This document shows, piece by piece, positions 21,347 to 33,697 of a DNA stretch of 64,000 nt. The number at the start of each line of letters is the position of its first letter. The stretch's first letter is position 1. The position numbers and the translations under genes were made by a program. The notes under the pieces are model-generated. The model had not been told where the DNA came from and did no database searches. It saw nothing but the letters and a program-made list of their open reading frames with translations. This stretch comes from Liolophura sinensis (Eukaryota > Mollusca > Polyplacophora > Chitonida > Chitonidae), in contig NC_088305.1 in NCBI RefSeq assembly GCF_032854445.1, positions 23,102,955 through 23,166,954 on the forward strand, read 5' to 3'.

Positions 21347-22860
21347 CTGGTAGTTATCACAACAACTGAAATCGACATTGTGATTCGTAACTGCTAAGCA
21401 ATAGATAAGACGCGAAGCTATATAGTTGGTAGGCTTATAGAGATTGTTATGCGGCCAACGGAAAAGATTGAAAAGGGTGGTTAGCAGAAAAAAGGCCTTT
21501 ATGTACTTCAGGGCTACAATCACAACGGCCGGCTTTTGCATCATCCGCCTGACCTACATGAACCTCCTTGGTCTGCACTCAGACTTATTCTAGACAGACT
21601 GGTGGCATACAATTTTTGTGAACAAACACATATTTCTACACTAATGCTAAGATTTCTGCTGCTATGAATTTGCAACGGGGCAACTCGTTTATATTGCAAT
21701 CTGCGTCTATTGAATCCAGTAAATATCGCCTAACACCAGTCAAAGGGAAATAATCGGCCTCTCCTACATCGACAATTGCAATGACAGTGTCGATAGCTTG
21801 TGCACTATTAATTTTGAGCCCTGCGGTTTCAGCGGGGTTCACGTCGTTTGTTGTTGTAGTTATTCAACGCCATCAAATACAAGACAGCATAGCTGTATGT
21901 CATCGTACAGCCGTTTTGGGAAATCATGGACAGTGCACAGAAAGCATTAAGTCAAATACCATACACCCAGTCCAGTTTCCATCTAACTCCATGTAAAGAA
22001 ATAGCATTAACATCTATTTCTAAACGAAAAAACGGTGTTGTCATTTAAATGCTTCTAACGAGAAAACCATTGATCGTAGCTCAAATCCGCTGCACATTGC
22101 AGAAATTGCCTAACAAAACTTTAGTTTTTTGACTATATCTCAAAAAGTTACAAAGATATGCAAAAAGTAAAAGTAGATTCAGAATCAGCGGCTCAGCGGG
22201 AGCCATAGCGGGAATACACCAGAATACGTTAAAAAAATTGAAATTTCAAAACTATTTGTGACGTCACAACTTCGCCCAACGGCGAGCTTCCAAAGTTTTT
22301 ACCGGAAGGCAACGATTTTCTCAAACTTATTGTAACTACCAACGGTCTACCTGCATATCAAATTTCAAAACAGTGATTCTTAAGAAGAAGATGTTTAAAC
22401 GATTTCATATAAAATTACATATGGCCGCCAAAACGTATGACTTCGTCTCCGCGGTGCACAACTTCAGCCATCAGGGAATAACACTGCAAAATTTCAAGTC
22501 AATCGGTAGAGTGATCGAGGCTGTAGGCTGCACACAAAATTTAAGAAATAATAATAATAATAATCCGAACGATTCCAATAGGTGTCCCGCAGGACTACCT
22601 AGCCGGACCCCTAATTACCATTTGGATTTTGAAGTCGTGCCAATAAAGTGGCCTTGGTTCATTCATCAGACCATTAACGACACCACAATATTTCTTACAT
22701 TTTTTTAAACATAAATGACGGACACCGGCAATGCCAAAGCAAACTTCTAAAAACAAAGCCACATTGGACGATTGTAAATATTTACACTTGAAGAAATGCT
22801 TTCTGAATTATTTTCGCAAAGAAAACCTTCAAAATCTTATACAGTCTCTTTATTCAGCTT
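21347..22860. repeat. Block A continuation to the right of the Harbinger element
   Basis: Homology to block B resumes clearly at about 22610 (TTTGGATTTTGAAGTCGTG; partner 33934) and lasts to about 22840 (partner 34156). Between 21350 and 22600 I see no gene; there is an (AAT)n tract at 22547-22563. Confidence 0.7.
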
Positions 22861-23690
22861 TTACAGCCACTACTAACATTTCTGTACATTCAGGTTAAGT
22901 GGTTTTTTTTATATTTTTGGTCCATGCACTACTTGACGAAAACCATAGTTAAGTTAAGTTTAAAAAGTTTGGAAGCGTCATGCCCCTGCTTCTTGAAGCT
23001 GACATTTGACTTAGCACACCCTTAGTCTTAGGTTCTGAGTTGATAGCCGTGTCAACTTTGTTATTGACCGTTACAGAGTGACGCCAAGAGCATACACATC
23101 TAGATGCAAAGTGTCAAAACAAACATAAAGATCTGTGCTTAGAGCCAAATCCAAGACCAGAAAAGTACATTTTTGTAACTCACGCGGAGAACGAAGTTAG
23201 CTACTACAACAAAGCTAACGACCTAACGACAATGGGCCTATTATAAGGTAGTAGCTCGGCCATATCAAAATCTGTCGACAATGGGCCTATTATACGGTAG
23301 TAGCTCGGCCATCTGAAAACGTAACGACGATGGGCCTATGTTGAATATTAACTCTAAATAGTTATGGTTACTTCAACAAAAGATAACTTCCGGTGGCGAC
23401 TGTTATGTGAAAGTATATCACATCGTGTGATTGCTTGATTATTGGTGTTGAACGAATAACCTGCAGGAAGAATAACGGAATAAAAACTGATGTATCCAAT
23501 GGGCTAACTTCAGTGAGTACCTTTTCACGTTAGACTGAAATTTGTCTTCTGACCCACATGCTCAGAAAACAGTAACAGTAAGCCCAAGTAATAGAAGACC
23601 GATTGTAAAGCATAAAACGAGTGCACGCAGTTTGGGTAATCTCATCAAATCAGGGATAATACAGCACCAAGTAAAAAAGTGTACATGAAC
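22861..23690. other. Spacer with a short tandem repeat
   Basis: A unit of about 59 bases with ATGGGCCTATTATA and GGTAGTAGCTCGGCCAT occurs twice, with a third partial copy, at 23225-23338. No gene recognised. Confidence 0.5.
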
Positions 23691-23692
23691 AC

Positions 23693-24230
23693 TATGACTA
23701 TGCTTCCCATGTAATAAGTGTGCGTGTAGACTATGACTATGCTTCCCATGTAATAAGTGTACGTGTAGACTATGACTATGCTTCCCATGTAATAAGTGTA
23801 CGTGTAGACTATGACTATGCTTCCTACGTAATAAGTGTATGTGTACACTATGACTATGCTTCCTATGTAATAAGTGTATGTATACACTATGACAATGTTT
23901 CCTATGTAATAAATGTACGTGTACACTATGGCTATGCTTCCTATGTAATGAGTGTACGTGTACACTACGACTATGCTTCCCATGTTATAAGTGTACGTGT
24001 ATACTATGACAATGTTTCCTATGTAATAAATGTACGTGTACACTATGACTATGCTTCCCATGTAATAAGTGTACGTGTAGACTATAACTATGCTTCCTAC
24101 ATAATAAGTGTATGTGTACACTATGACTATGCTTCCTATGAAATAAGTGTATGTATACACTATGACAATGCTTCCTATGTAATAAATGCACTTGTGCACT
24201 ATGACAATGCTTCCTATGTAATAAGCACAA
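23693..24230. repeat. 39-bp minisatellite, about 14 units
   Basis: Units of the type ACTATGACTATGCTTCCCAT plus GTAATAAGTGTACGTGTAC repeat every 39 bases. Because 39 is 13 codons and the unit lacks a stop in one frame on each strand, both strands show about 184-codon open frames; I regard these as artefacts of the repeat. Confidence 0.9.
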
Positions 24231-24339
24231 TGCTAACACACAGAAAAATAATAGTTCAGAGTACACACGTATAGAGTACATACAGAGGCCTAAACTGTAT
24301 GTACCTCCAGGAAGGTACAAACTGTTCAAGTGCAAGTTA

Positions 24340-25640
24340 CTAATTATACACCTGGGACATTCACAACTGCTTCTGTTTACAAGTTACTAGTTTTACACCT
24401 AGCACGGTCCGTGTGTCTTCCAGCACATCACTGGCAACCGCTTACTGCTTCTGTTTACATGCTACTAGTTTTACACCTAGCACAGTCCGTGTGTCTTCCA
24501 GCACATCATTGGGAACTGCTGACTGCTTCTGTTTACAAATTACTAGTTACACACCTAGCACAGTCCGTGTGTCTGCTAGCACATCACTGGCAATTGCTTA
24601 CTGCTTCTATTTATAAGTTACTAGTTACACACCTAGCACAGTCCGTGTGTCTCCCAGCACATCACTGGCAACTGCTTACTGCTTCTGTTTACAAGTCACT
24701 AGTTTTACACCTAGCACAGTCGGTGTGTCTTCCAGCACATCACTGGCAACTGCTTACTGCTTCTGTTTACAAGTTACTAGTTTTACACCTAGCACAGTCC
24801 GTGTGTCTTCCAGCACATCACTGGCAACTGCTTACTGCTTCTGTTTACAAGTTACTAGTTTTACACCTAGAACATTCCGTGTCTTCCAGCACATCACTGG
24901 GAACCACTGGTTGCTTCTGTTTACAACTTACTAGTTATACGCCTAGAACAGTCCGTGTGTCTTCCAGCACATCACTGGCAACTGCTTACTGCTTCTGTTT
25001 ACAAGTTACTAGTTACACACCTACCACAGTCCGTGTGTCTTCCAGCACATCACTGTGAACTGCTTACTGCTTCTATTTATAAGTTACTAGCTACACACCT
25101 AGCACAGTCCGTGTGTCTTCCAGCACATCACTGTGAACTGCTTACTGCTTCTATTTATAAGTTACTAGTTACACACCTAGCACAGTCCGTGTGTCTTCCA
25201 GCACATCACTGGCAACTGCTGACTGCTTCTCTTTGCAAGTCACTAGTTATACACCTAGCACAGTCCGTGTGTCTGCCAGCACATCACTGGGAACTGCTTA
25301 CTGCTTCTGTTTACAAGTTACTAGTTATACACCTAGCACAGTCCGTGTGTCTTTCAGCACATCACTGGGAGCTGCTTACTGCTTCTGTTTACAAGTTACT
25401 AGTTACACACCTAGCACAGTCCGTGTGTCTTTCAGCACATCACTGGCGACTGCTGACTGCTTCTATTTGATAGTTACTAGTTGCACACCTAGCACAGTCT
25501 GTGTGTCTTTCAGCACATCACTGGCAACTGCTGACTACTTCTGTTTGCAAGTCACTAGTTATACACCTAGCAGAGTCCGTGAGTCTGCCAGCACACCACT
25601 GGGAGCTGCTTCTGTTTGCAAGTTATTAGTTATATATCTT
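24340..25640 (+). repeat. 78-bp minisatellite, array 3, about 17 units
   Basis: The same 78-bp family as at 2190 and 5486 (GTGTCTTCCAGCACATCACT plus an ACTGCTTACTGCTTCTGTTT part). Period confirmed by GTGTCTTCC at 24413 and 24491. It begins about 110 bases after the 39-bp array, and 78 is twice 39, although the two units share no obvious sequence. Confidence 0.92.
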
Positions 25641-26338
25641 TTACATTTCTTGCGTCTTCCCGCACATTACTGCATTGGATGTGCTGACTGCTTCTCTTTG
25701 GAAGAAGCCCCCGTCGTAACTTTAGTGTTACTTTATATACTTTTTTAGGTCTTTGTTGGATTGTGTTGAACGTTGTTTTTGGAAATTGATGTAATGATTA
25801 TTGACCCGCAAACGTCCATTTTGCTTCACTTTTTACCTGCATACATGTACCATGACAGTGTTATAGGTGAAGGAAACCACAATGAAGAAACCCTCATAAA
25901 CCCTGCGTACTGGTATGCCGTTAAGCAAAGTAATAAGTTAATAAATAAGTAAATAAATAAATTAAAATAAATAAGTGTGGAGGATATATGACGAGTTCTA
26001 AACAGACATTGTCTAATGCCATACGTCTAGCTGGGGGGCTTCAGAGTAGTGTTCCACGCATCTTGAGTACGTAGTTGTATGAGCACTGTTGACAGCGTTG
26101 ACATAAGCTGCTGTAATCAATAACATCGTTCTAAAAAAAATCGTTATTCGTGTCACGTCTGAATATAATGACCCAGAGAGGAGCAGGTGTGCTAAGGCTC
26201 ATTCAAAGAACAGCGTATCTGTACGCCGACTTATCTTGCTACAGACGTCGCTGACAGAGCGGGTAAGTTCGGTTTCCTCCCATCATACTGCTGTCTGTCT
26301 GTCGTAAATGATAAATGAAATACTCTTCAGTACGGGCT

Positions 26339-26603
26339 CGGGGCCTCCGTGGCTCAGTCGGTTAGCGCGCTAGCGCAGCGTAATGACCCAGGAGCGTCTC
26401 ACCAATGCGGTCGCTGTGAGTTCAAGTCCAGCTCATGCTGGCTTCCTCTCCGGCCGTACGTGAGAAGGTCTGTCAGCAACCTGCGGATGGTCGTGGGTTT
26501 CCCTCGGGCTCTGCCCGGTTTCCACCCACCATAATGCTGGCCGCCGTCGTATAAGTGAAAGATTCTTGAGTACGGCGTAAAACACCAATCAAAAAAAAAG
26601 AAA
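26339..26603 (+). mobile_element. tRNA-derived SINE, full length
   Basis: Head GGGCCTCCGTGGCTCAGTCG, B-box-like GTGAGTTCAAGTCC, tail TACGGCGTAAAACACCAATC plus A-run. Target duplication TCAGTACGGGCT at 26327-26338 and 26604-26615. It inserted into an older SINE tail (compare 2850-2965). Confidence 0.92.
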
Positions 26604-27402
26604 TCAGTACGGGCTTAATCACCAATCAAACAAATAAATACATTAATTAAATCGGGTGACGCCTAAAACTAACCGTTGAGAAAAAATTCAACATATGTAA
26701 TTAAAGGATGTTGCAATAATGCGTCCTTCCGTATATTTTCGGCCTCTTTATTCGCTGTCAGTTTGTCACCCGCTCTTCACCTGAACAACGTGTGGGGTTT
26801 CACCCATGTATCCTGCATTCTGGAAAATGGCTGTAAGCCTCACGTTTTTATATGTGCCTAACTACCTTCCCACCTCATACTAATATCTTTGTTCATGTAT
26901 AACTGGGTCCTGTATAGTTCTGTAATCTTCAGTGTGACTGCTTAATACTACTAACAAATAAGTGTAAAACAAATCTTCATGGACTCTTAAAAAGAAAAGA
27001 TTGGCCTGTTTTGTAAACTTTTCATTTTTGCTCTACTTTTCAACATTGTTAACTATTTACCCACGAATTCTATTTAAATAGGCTTTGCGTGATCAATCTT
27101 TTTTTGTAGTCTATTCTTTTTAGCCAGTAACCTATATTCAGCCATGAGTAAAATCAGTCATACTCGCTACTAAAATTTCCTTTCGTCAGTGACACGTAAC
27201 AACACAAGCTCTACACGTGGATATGTTGGAAGTTCGTATTCTTGCACAGAAGATAAAACTTGAACACTTTTTTCTAATTCATAATGCTAAATTGCATAAG
27301 CTCGGTTTCGACGGCTAAAACTCATTACCTCGCGTGACGTCATATTTATTCAAAAACTGGTGGAATGCAGTGGATCATTTTCCTATTAGGGAAGAATTAT
27401 TT

Positions 27403-27660
27403 ATTTATTTGATTGGTGTTTTACGCCGTACTCAAGAATATTTCACTTATATGACGCTGGCCAGCATTATGGTGGGAGGAAACCGGGCAGTGCCCGAGGC
27501 AAAACAACGATCATCCACAGGCTGCTGGCAGACCTTCCTACGTACGGCCGGAGAGGAAGCCAGCATGAGCTGGATTTGAACTCACAGCGACCGCATTGGT
27601 GAGAGGCTCCTGGGTCAATACACTGCGCTAGAGCGCTCACCAACTGAGACATGGGGGCCC
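27403..27660 (-). mobile_element. tRNA-derived SINE, full length
   Basis: Same family, minus orientation, TTATTTATTTATTTGATTGG tail at the left and GGGGGCCCC head at 27660. The equivalent site in block A (near 6275) is empty. Target duplication not resolved. Confidence 0.85.
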
Positions 27661-27997
27661 CCTGTTATACAAGTGGTGACTGCAAGGCTACGGCTTCTGC
27701 CTAAGGAGAGAAAATGAAATCTGTCACTTGGTCTAACAGACCACGAGCACACAGAGAGAAAACAAAACAGCTAAGAAGGAATTTGCAATAGTTGTTCGGT
27801 TCAGACGGATTTAGTTATAAGCCATTGCACATGTATGTTTTTGTGGCCTATCTAATGAACATTTGTATTCTCACAGGTTTCTCTAGACTAATTGAGCTAT
27901 TAGGGTTCATCAGGTTGGAGTGATGGCGGGTGCACTGTATTTAAATCGGGTGAGTAGCGTTAGGTGAAAGAGCTCCACTTATGTTTTAAACGGCCGA

Positions 27998-28335
27998 GAT
28001 GGCGGAATACTTCGTCTTCCTTGCGTTTGATGGCATGGGCTTTATTAGTGGCGTCTTGGGTTCAACCCAAGTCTTTTCTTCGGCGTATGAGTGTGTATGC
28101 TTTGGGTTTTACGTCGTACTTAACAATGTTTTAGGATTGATAAGGTGTGTGAACATATACTGCCTCTTCTTATGGCAGAGCGAGTCCAAGCCACCATACT
28201 GCTGCCTCCAATACCAGTCCAATACCAGGCACAAGTAATTACACCCCACTCAGTCACATTGTACCAACACTGGTTCAATCAGCCATGTTTTCCTGCTCTA
28301 ATCTCCAAGTGCTGAGTGCACTAATATAAGAACAA
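27998..28335 (-). mobile_element. Second SINE-like family (block B copy)
   Basis: Partner of 6770-7105, sharing GATGGCGGAATACTTCGTCT and GGCAGAGCGAGTCCAAGCCA. Confidence 0.55.
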
Positions 28336-28539
28336 ACGAACCTGTTCTACCTTCTAAATCTTTGTTTTCCACCAGTAATTCTGACTGTTGTTTTTGTTAA
28401 GGGATTATCTAGTCCTGGTTTCCAACGTGTTGTTCTTATCAAGAGTGAACAATTCCTTGATACTAACACGTTGGAAACTACAGTCGGAGTAGACAGATGC
28501 GGAAAGACAAGAGAGGTTCATTTCTCCAATACATCAAAA

Positions 28540-31500
28540 GAAAAAAATCTTTCTTTCATACATGGATATATATACAAACACTGTCTGATTTCTAGGCAGA
28601 AATCTCATAAATGAACTTTGCGGTTACTGGATCACTGCTTGTCTTGTTAACCCGGACATGCGGTTTGCTACACCCCCCACTCTGACGCAGTCTCTCAGAC
28701 CCGGCACGTAAGAATGATGGCCTGGGCTAGTTCGGGACGACAAGTAGTGTACGGCGGGAGATATAAAGATTACGCCCAGAGATGCAAGATGATATACCGA
28801 TAATGTCTGAACCATAGTAGATTGAATAAGCCTTGTCCTATTGTATTCATCATGCAGGGTCTTGAATTTATCTCGCAAATGTTAAATATTCACCTGCTAC
28901 AGGTAAATAGGCAGTCGAGCGGCACAGCAACAACTACAGTATACCTGATCCACCCTATAAAAAGGATTTTCATCTTAACTTTTACTGTCACTTGACCATA
29001 TATTCTGCTGTGTGGCTTGATTTCCCTTTGCATTTATATGATTTGTAATAAAATTTGATTTGCACCAAATAAAGTGCCGAAAGACGTTTGAGGAAGTCAC
29101 TGCCCCAGTATTGTGTGAAGAAATCGGGCATAATTACAGACATTGCAGTCTTTTAAATTTGGCTAAATCAATGATAAGTAATTCACCTTAGGGTGAATTC
29201 TTAAGCAGCGGCCTTCACTATCAAGAAAACAGATGATATGGCTAAAAAGGTAACCTTCCTAGAAACAATATTTTCCCTATAAACATGAAGTCATTGGACT
29301 TGTAACTTACAGATATGTTAAAATATTCATTTCAACTGGTTCAAGTTATCCTCAAGTACAAAGTTTTCTACTACATGTAGTCTAGTTAACAAATTCTATC
29401 TCCATTCCATTCGCCATCTACAGCAACAGATTATTACAACTAGGCCATCTCATTACTCAAGGCACATGTGAGAAAAAAAAAACAGTTTCTGGTAGCCTAC
29501 AATGCTGGCCAACAAGGGCCCGTCCTTCGATGAATTCCGTGCGCAGTGAATAAGACTCTGTTCTCGGCAATTGCAGGTAGCATAACATCCATTTAGATAA
29601 GAAAATAATTTACACTCGCACAGACAGACGTGAACGGCTCGGTCAACCAAAATACGGTTTGTAGGCCAGGTACAATTTTAACCCGGCGGGCAAGCAGGTC
29701 TGCCAAAGACTTTTTACTGATGCTCGACCCGTACTACCTTGTTGTTCATTAGAAATCATGTTGTCATTGTTACACTGTTCAGTACATACTTTTAATTTAA
29801 GTGCGGTAATATTTCCGTTCAAGGTGATTCTATAATCCTTGCGATATAAACGCAAGTGTCAGAATATCAACACTCTCTATAAGTGTTAAGCTGATAAATC
29901 GTGCTAAATACTGTAAAATGTGATTGCCCACACCTTAAAACTGTTAAATCGAGTAATGACTGTAATCTAAGGTACATAATGTTAGATCAAAAGACTTTAA
30001 CATAAAATGCCTTAGGCTACATACACAAAACAAGTGTTGTTTGACGTAAGATAATGGTACATTACTGCACTGTCTCTTTACATAAAATGTTAAATTTCTT
30101 AAACCGCAGAGGGCTTAACCTAGCATTCTAAATGTTGTGATACCTCCACCACTGTCAGCATGTTGGAATTAGCATGACTAAATTTGTATACAGCATTTCA
30201 ATTTCAAAAAACCTTATTATCTTAAAACCAGATCAGTGTATTAGGGGGACAGCAGGTTTGAATATTTTTTTTATAATGTAGTGCAGTATTCAACATGAAA
30301 CTCCTATCTCACAACAACAGAAGCGAGCAGATGTGACACGACTCAGCCACATGTAGTACTGCGTGGTTCTAGACTGAACTGCACCATGCCACGTCTACAA
30401 AGTGCTGACATGAAACAGCCCACACGGCAAAGAACACCACCGTACAGATCCCAACATTCTGAACCAAAGATGTCCTGCCATCGCTGTGTAGTTGATATTA
30501 TCTTCTGTGGTTGATATTCTAGGCCGTGAGGAGAATGCAAATGTCTGAATCTCTATGCAGAATGATGGTGATGATGGCTGTAGTTTTATGGCGATGTACT
30601 CCATTCTTTTCAAAGTAATGGAATTCTACTGAATTGAATTCCACTGAATTCTAATAAATGCAAATCATTACGCTGACTCCACAATTCACCTGATGGATTA
30701 TAATGATACATAGTGCATCCCCATATACTATAACTACACTGATTGTGACCTATACCAAATTAGACTAAACTGTTCAAAAGCAAACAAGAAAAAAAATCAC
30801 CCATAACCATGAAAATATCCGTCATTATGAATCTACAAAAGACACGTACATGGGCAGGGTATATAACTAGACCTAAGTAAAACATAATCAATGTCTCCCA
30901 TGCGAATAGGTGTACGCTATGTGTATACTGGTATACCTTAATAAAGAGGTACAACACTCATGCGCTGTTAACCACATTTAATAGGGCCTACCGGTACGTT
31001 ATCTATTAGAGGAATATAGCTAATCATGCCTATGTTAGATTAATCTCATATACACATACATGACATGACCGGATTTGAACTTGGTTAGAACCTAATTTTG
31101 GCCTCCCATATAAGACGTTCCAACGTTTAGATTGTTTCAGCACATTGATAAATTAGTATGGACCCATGGTACTAAAATTTCTGGCACCTAGTTAGAACGA
31201 AGGCCAGAACTTGGAAACTATTTTGACGGATTGATCCTCTATAGAGAAACACAAACCTTACAGAAAAGTGTCCATAATGCAGTTTACAGAACAAAACATT
31301 AGCACGGAAACGAGGCCAGAATGACAGACTGGCCAAGTATATAGACAGGATTACTAAGGAGTCGGCAACAAGGGACGGGTAAACTGAACCATGTTACATA
31401 CACGTTCATCAAAAACTACTGCAAGGACACTCAAGAACACTTACTAAAAAAATCACGTCTCAAACTACTCAGAAATGATAATGTTTTGACATTATTGGTT

Positions 31501-31676
31501 ATATATAGCTAAGTCAACACAATTAAGGTCGTCATGTTTGTCGTTTATACACTCCAAAATTAATCCGTTAATTTTAACAGAAAGTCTGACTGATGCTAGA
31601 CTGTGTTCTGCTACTGCAACAGGTTATTCCGTTAAATATAACACACACATTCTATTAATACAACAGAAAAACTCAA
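28540..31676. other. 3.1-kb segment of block B absent from block A
   Basis: In block A the two flanks lie side by side near 7305. No transposon ends, conserved domain or splice-supported exon recognised; open frames are short and AT-biased. Either an insertion of an unclassified element into B or a deletion from A. Confidence 0.5.
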
Positions 31677-31734
31677 TTAGGCAAAGAGGATATTATGTTG
31701 AATATGACACAGTATTATGTTAATAACATAATAC

Positions 31735-32520
31735 TGTAACCCGCTGCTAGTTCAAATAACTAATTTCAAATAACTAACCCGCTGCTGGTTTATTCGAATA
31801 AATGATTTTGAATAACTACACCGTTGCTGGGTTAGATACTGATTATTTGAATAACTAGCCCGTTGCTTATGAGGTACTAGTTATTCAAATAACTGAGTTG
31901 AAATAACTAATCAGCAGCAAATTTGTTATTTGTTATTCGATTACCTAACTCACTGCTTGTTAGTTATTAGTTTATCGAATAACTAACCCGCTGCTGGTTA
32001 GTTATTAGTCATTCAAATAACTAACCCGGCGCTGGTTAGTTATTAGTTATTCAAATAACTCACCAGGTGCTGGTTTAGTTATTGGTTATTCGAATAACTA
32101 ACCCCCTGCTGGTTAGTTATTAGTTATTCAAATAACTAACCAGGTGCTGGTTTAGTTATTGATTATTCGAATAACTAACCCGCTGCTGGTTAGTTATTAG
32201 TTATTCAAATAACTAACCCATTGCTTGTTAGTTACTAGTTATTCAAATAACTGAGTTGAAATAACTAATCAGCAGCAAATTTGTTATTTGTTATTCGATT
32301 ACCTAACTCACTGCTTGTTAGTTATTGGTTATTCGAATAACTAACCCGGTGCTGGTTAGTTATTAGTTATTCAAATAACTAACCAGGTGCTGGTTTAGTT
32401 ACTGGTTATTCGAATAACTAACCCGCTGCTGGTTAGTTATTAGTTATTCCAATAACTAACCCGTTGCTGAGTTAGTTATTAGTTATTCGAATAATTAATA
32501 ACTAATAACTAACCTGCTGC
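31735..32520. repeat. 38-39-bp palindromic minisatellite, about 20 units
   Basis: Units of the type AACCCGCTGCTGGTTAGTTA plus TTAGTTATTCRAATAACT. Many units contain the perfect 20-base palindrome TTAGTTATTCGAATAACTAA, so the array can fold into a series of hairpins or cruciforms. It ends about 40 bases before the glycosyltransferase-like gene and replaces the unrelated spacer found in block A. Confidence 0.9.
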
Positions 32521-32562
32521 TAACTTCAGTGTACTGGTGTTTTTATATCGCATGTTTCTGTG

Positions 32563-33555
32563 ATGTTTCAGCTCACTTCACAGAGGATGGTATACATCTG
32601 TATCACAATGATCACCGGACTCATTCTAGTTTATATTTACCACGGAACTTTTTCATGCACCGTCATCTGTGATGAACCCATTCCAGCCCTTCGATCAGCA
32701 CAATTGTTCCAACAGTTGAACCAAACGGCACCGCCGATGTTTCAGCACAACCAATCGACGCAGTCGTTCTATCAGCACAGTCTTTTGCTAAAACCGTTCC
32801 TTGACATAATTTGCGTTTTTCCTCTCATGGAAAGTGGAGAAATTGCCGGTTCTCTTTACCCTCATGTTTCTCGGCCCAATCTCCTGAGAAGACAGCGTGA
32901 ATACGTCTACAGTTTACTTCGAAACGTACATAACCCTCTAGTGGCGTCGGTCCACTTGTTGAGTCATAGACCTCATCAACTGTACGACAAACTGAGACAA
33001 GACTACGGCGTCGACATGACAAAAGTATTCGTCCATGACACGTCCGACAACCCAACCTACAGGCAAATGTTCGAGTTTGTCTCCGAGTTTTTCCTACGCC
33101 GTTTCGTGATGGTCGTAAACGCCGACAATTATCTGGGCGACGGTTTCGAGAGCCTCGATCTGGACTACCTTAGAGAGAATAAAGTTATGTATTCTCTGAC
33201 CCGACGGTACCCTGTCCCGATGCCAAAAGGATGTCATTACCCCATTGCGTCTTACTGCGAAGAGAAAAGCTGGTACCAGGACTCTCACGACGCATTTCTG
33301 TTCTTTGTACACTCGGCTATTTCCAAAGACTTCCTCAAAGAGGTAGACTTCGCCAGCAACGCGTACGGTTCGGAAAATGTGATTATTTGGGCGTTTAAAT
33401 CCATCCTAAACTTTGCTGTGTTAAACCCCTGCAAACTGCTCAAGATCCATCATTTCCACTGTTCACAGGTGAGATCCCGGGGCAGACATTGGGTGGACAG
33501 ACCGGAAACACACGGGCAGGCAAATTTCACCGATTCCCTATATACCCAGCCTTAA
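32563..33555 (+). CDS. Putative type II membrane glycosyltransferase-like protein
   Basis: 330 codons from ATG 32563 to TAA 33553-33555. Residues about 9-28 (MVYICITMITGLILVYIYHG) form a single membrane segment after a short cytosolic end, the layout of Golgi glycosyltransferases. A stem with QNxS/T-type sites follows (HNQSTQSF). The catalytic-looking part has FVMVVNADNYLGDGF near residue 185, a metal-site-like Asp after a hydrophobic strand, then MYSLTRRYPVP, CEEKSWYQDSHDAFLFF and NPCKLLKIHHFHCSQ. This order (NAD-x-Y, L-x-R, QD-x-x-AF, NPC...H-x-H) resembles GT-A-type proteins annotated as putative glycosyltransferases, but I cannot name the family or substrate. TTTCTGTGATGTTTCAG at 32555-32571 looks like a splice acceptor, so an upstream exon is possible and the ATG may be internal to an intron end; the next methionine is at 32587. 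A broken paralogue lies at 8150-8848. Confidence 0.7.
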   Translation: MFQLTSQRMVYICITMITGLILVYIYHGTFSCTVICDEPIPALRSAQLFQQLNQTAPPMFQHNQSTQSFYQHSLLLKPFLDIICVFPLMESGEIAGSLYPHVSRPNLLRRQREYVYSLLRNVHNPLVASVHLLSHRPHQLYDKLRQDYGVDMTKVFVHDTSDNPTYRQMFEFVSEFFLRRFVMVVNADNYLGDGFESLDLDYLRENKVMYSLTRRYPVPMPKGCHYPIASYCEEKSWYQDSHDAFLFFVHSAISKDFLKEVDFASNAYGSENVIIWAFKSILNFAVLNPCKLLKIHHFHCSQVRSRGRHWVDRPETHGQANFTDSLYTQP

Positions 33556-33572
33556 AACAGTCTGGTTCTCAA

Positions 33573-33697
33573 GGACCCGTTCTACAAGCCTTCACAAGCT
33601 GGGTGAAGCGCATTTTCCATGGTGACGTATCTTTTCACTTAATATTGTCATGGAAATTCTGCCAGACGCAGCTTGCGAACGCTTCTTAGAACGGGCC
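33573..33697. mobile_element. Small MITE-like element with inverted ends
   Basis: GGACCCGTTCTACAAGCC at the left pairs with the inverted GGCCCGTTCTAAGAAGCG at the right, about 30 bases of imperfect inverted repeat over a 125-base element. The GGNCCCGT ends recall the Harbinger ends at 8858. No clear target duplication. Confidence 0.55.

Noticed and set aside
23645..24274. Open frames of about 184 codons on both strands
   Set aside because: They are produced by a 39-base repeat (13 codons) lacking stops; no start context, domain or splice support.
24330..25748. Several Ser/Thr-rich or Leu/His-rich open frames
   Set aside because: All follow the 78-base minisatellite period; different frames are equally open, which is not expected of a real gene.
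26339..26430. tRNA gene
   Set aside because: A- and B-box-like motifs are present, but the sequence continues into the SINE body with a target duplication and A-rich tail.
33573..33697. Clear 3-base target duplication for the small MITE-like element
   Set aside because: The bases next to the inverted ends do not match in any register I tried, so the element is reported without one.
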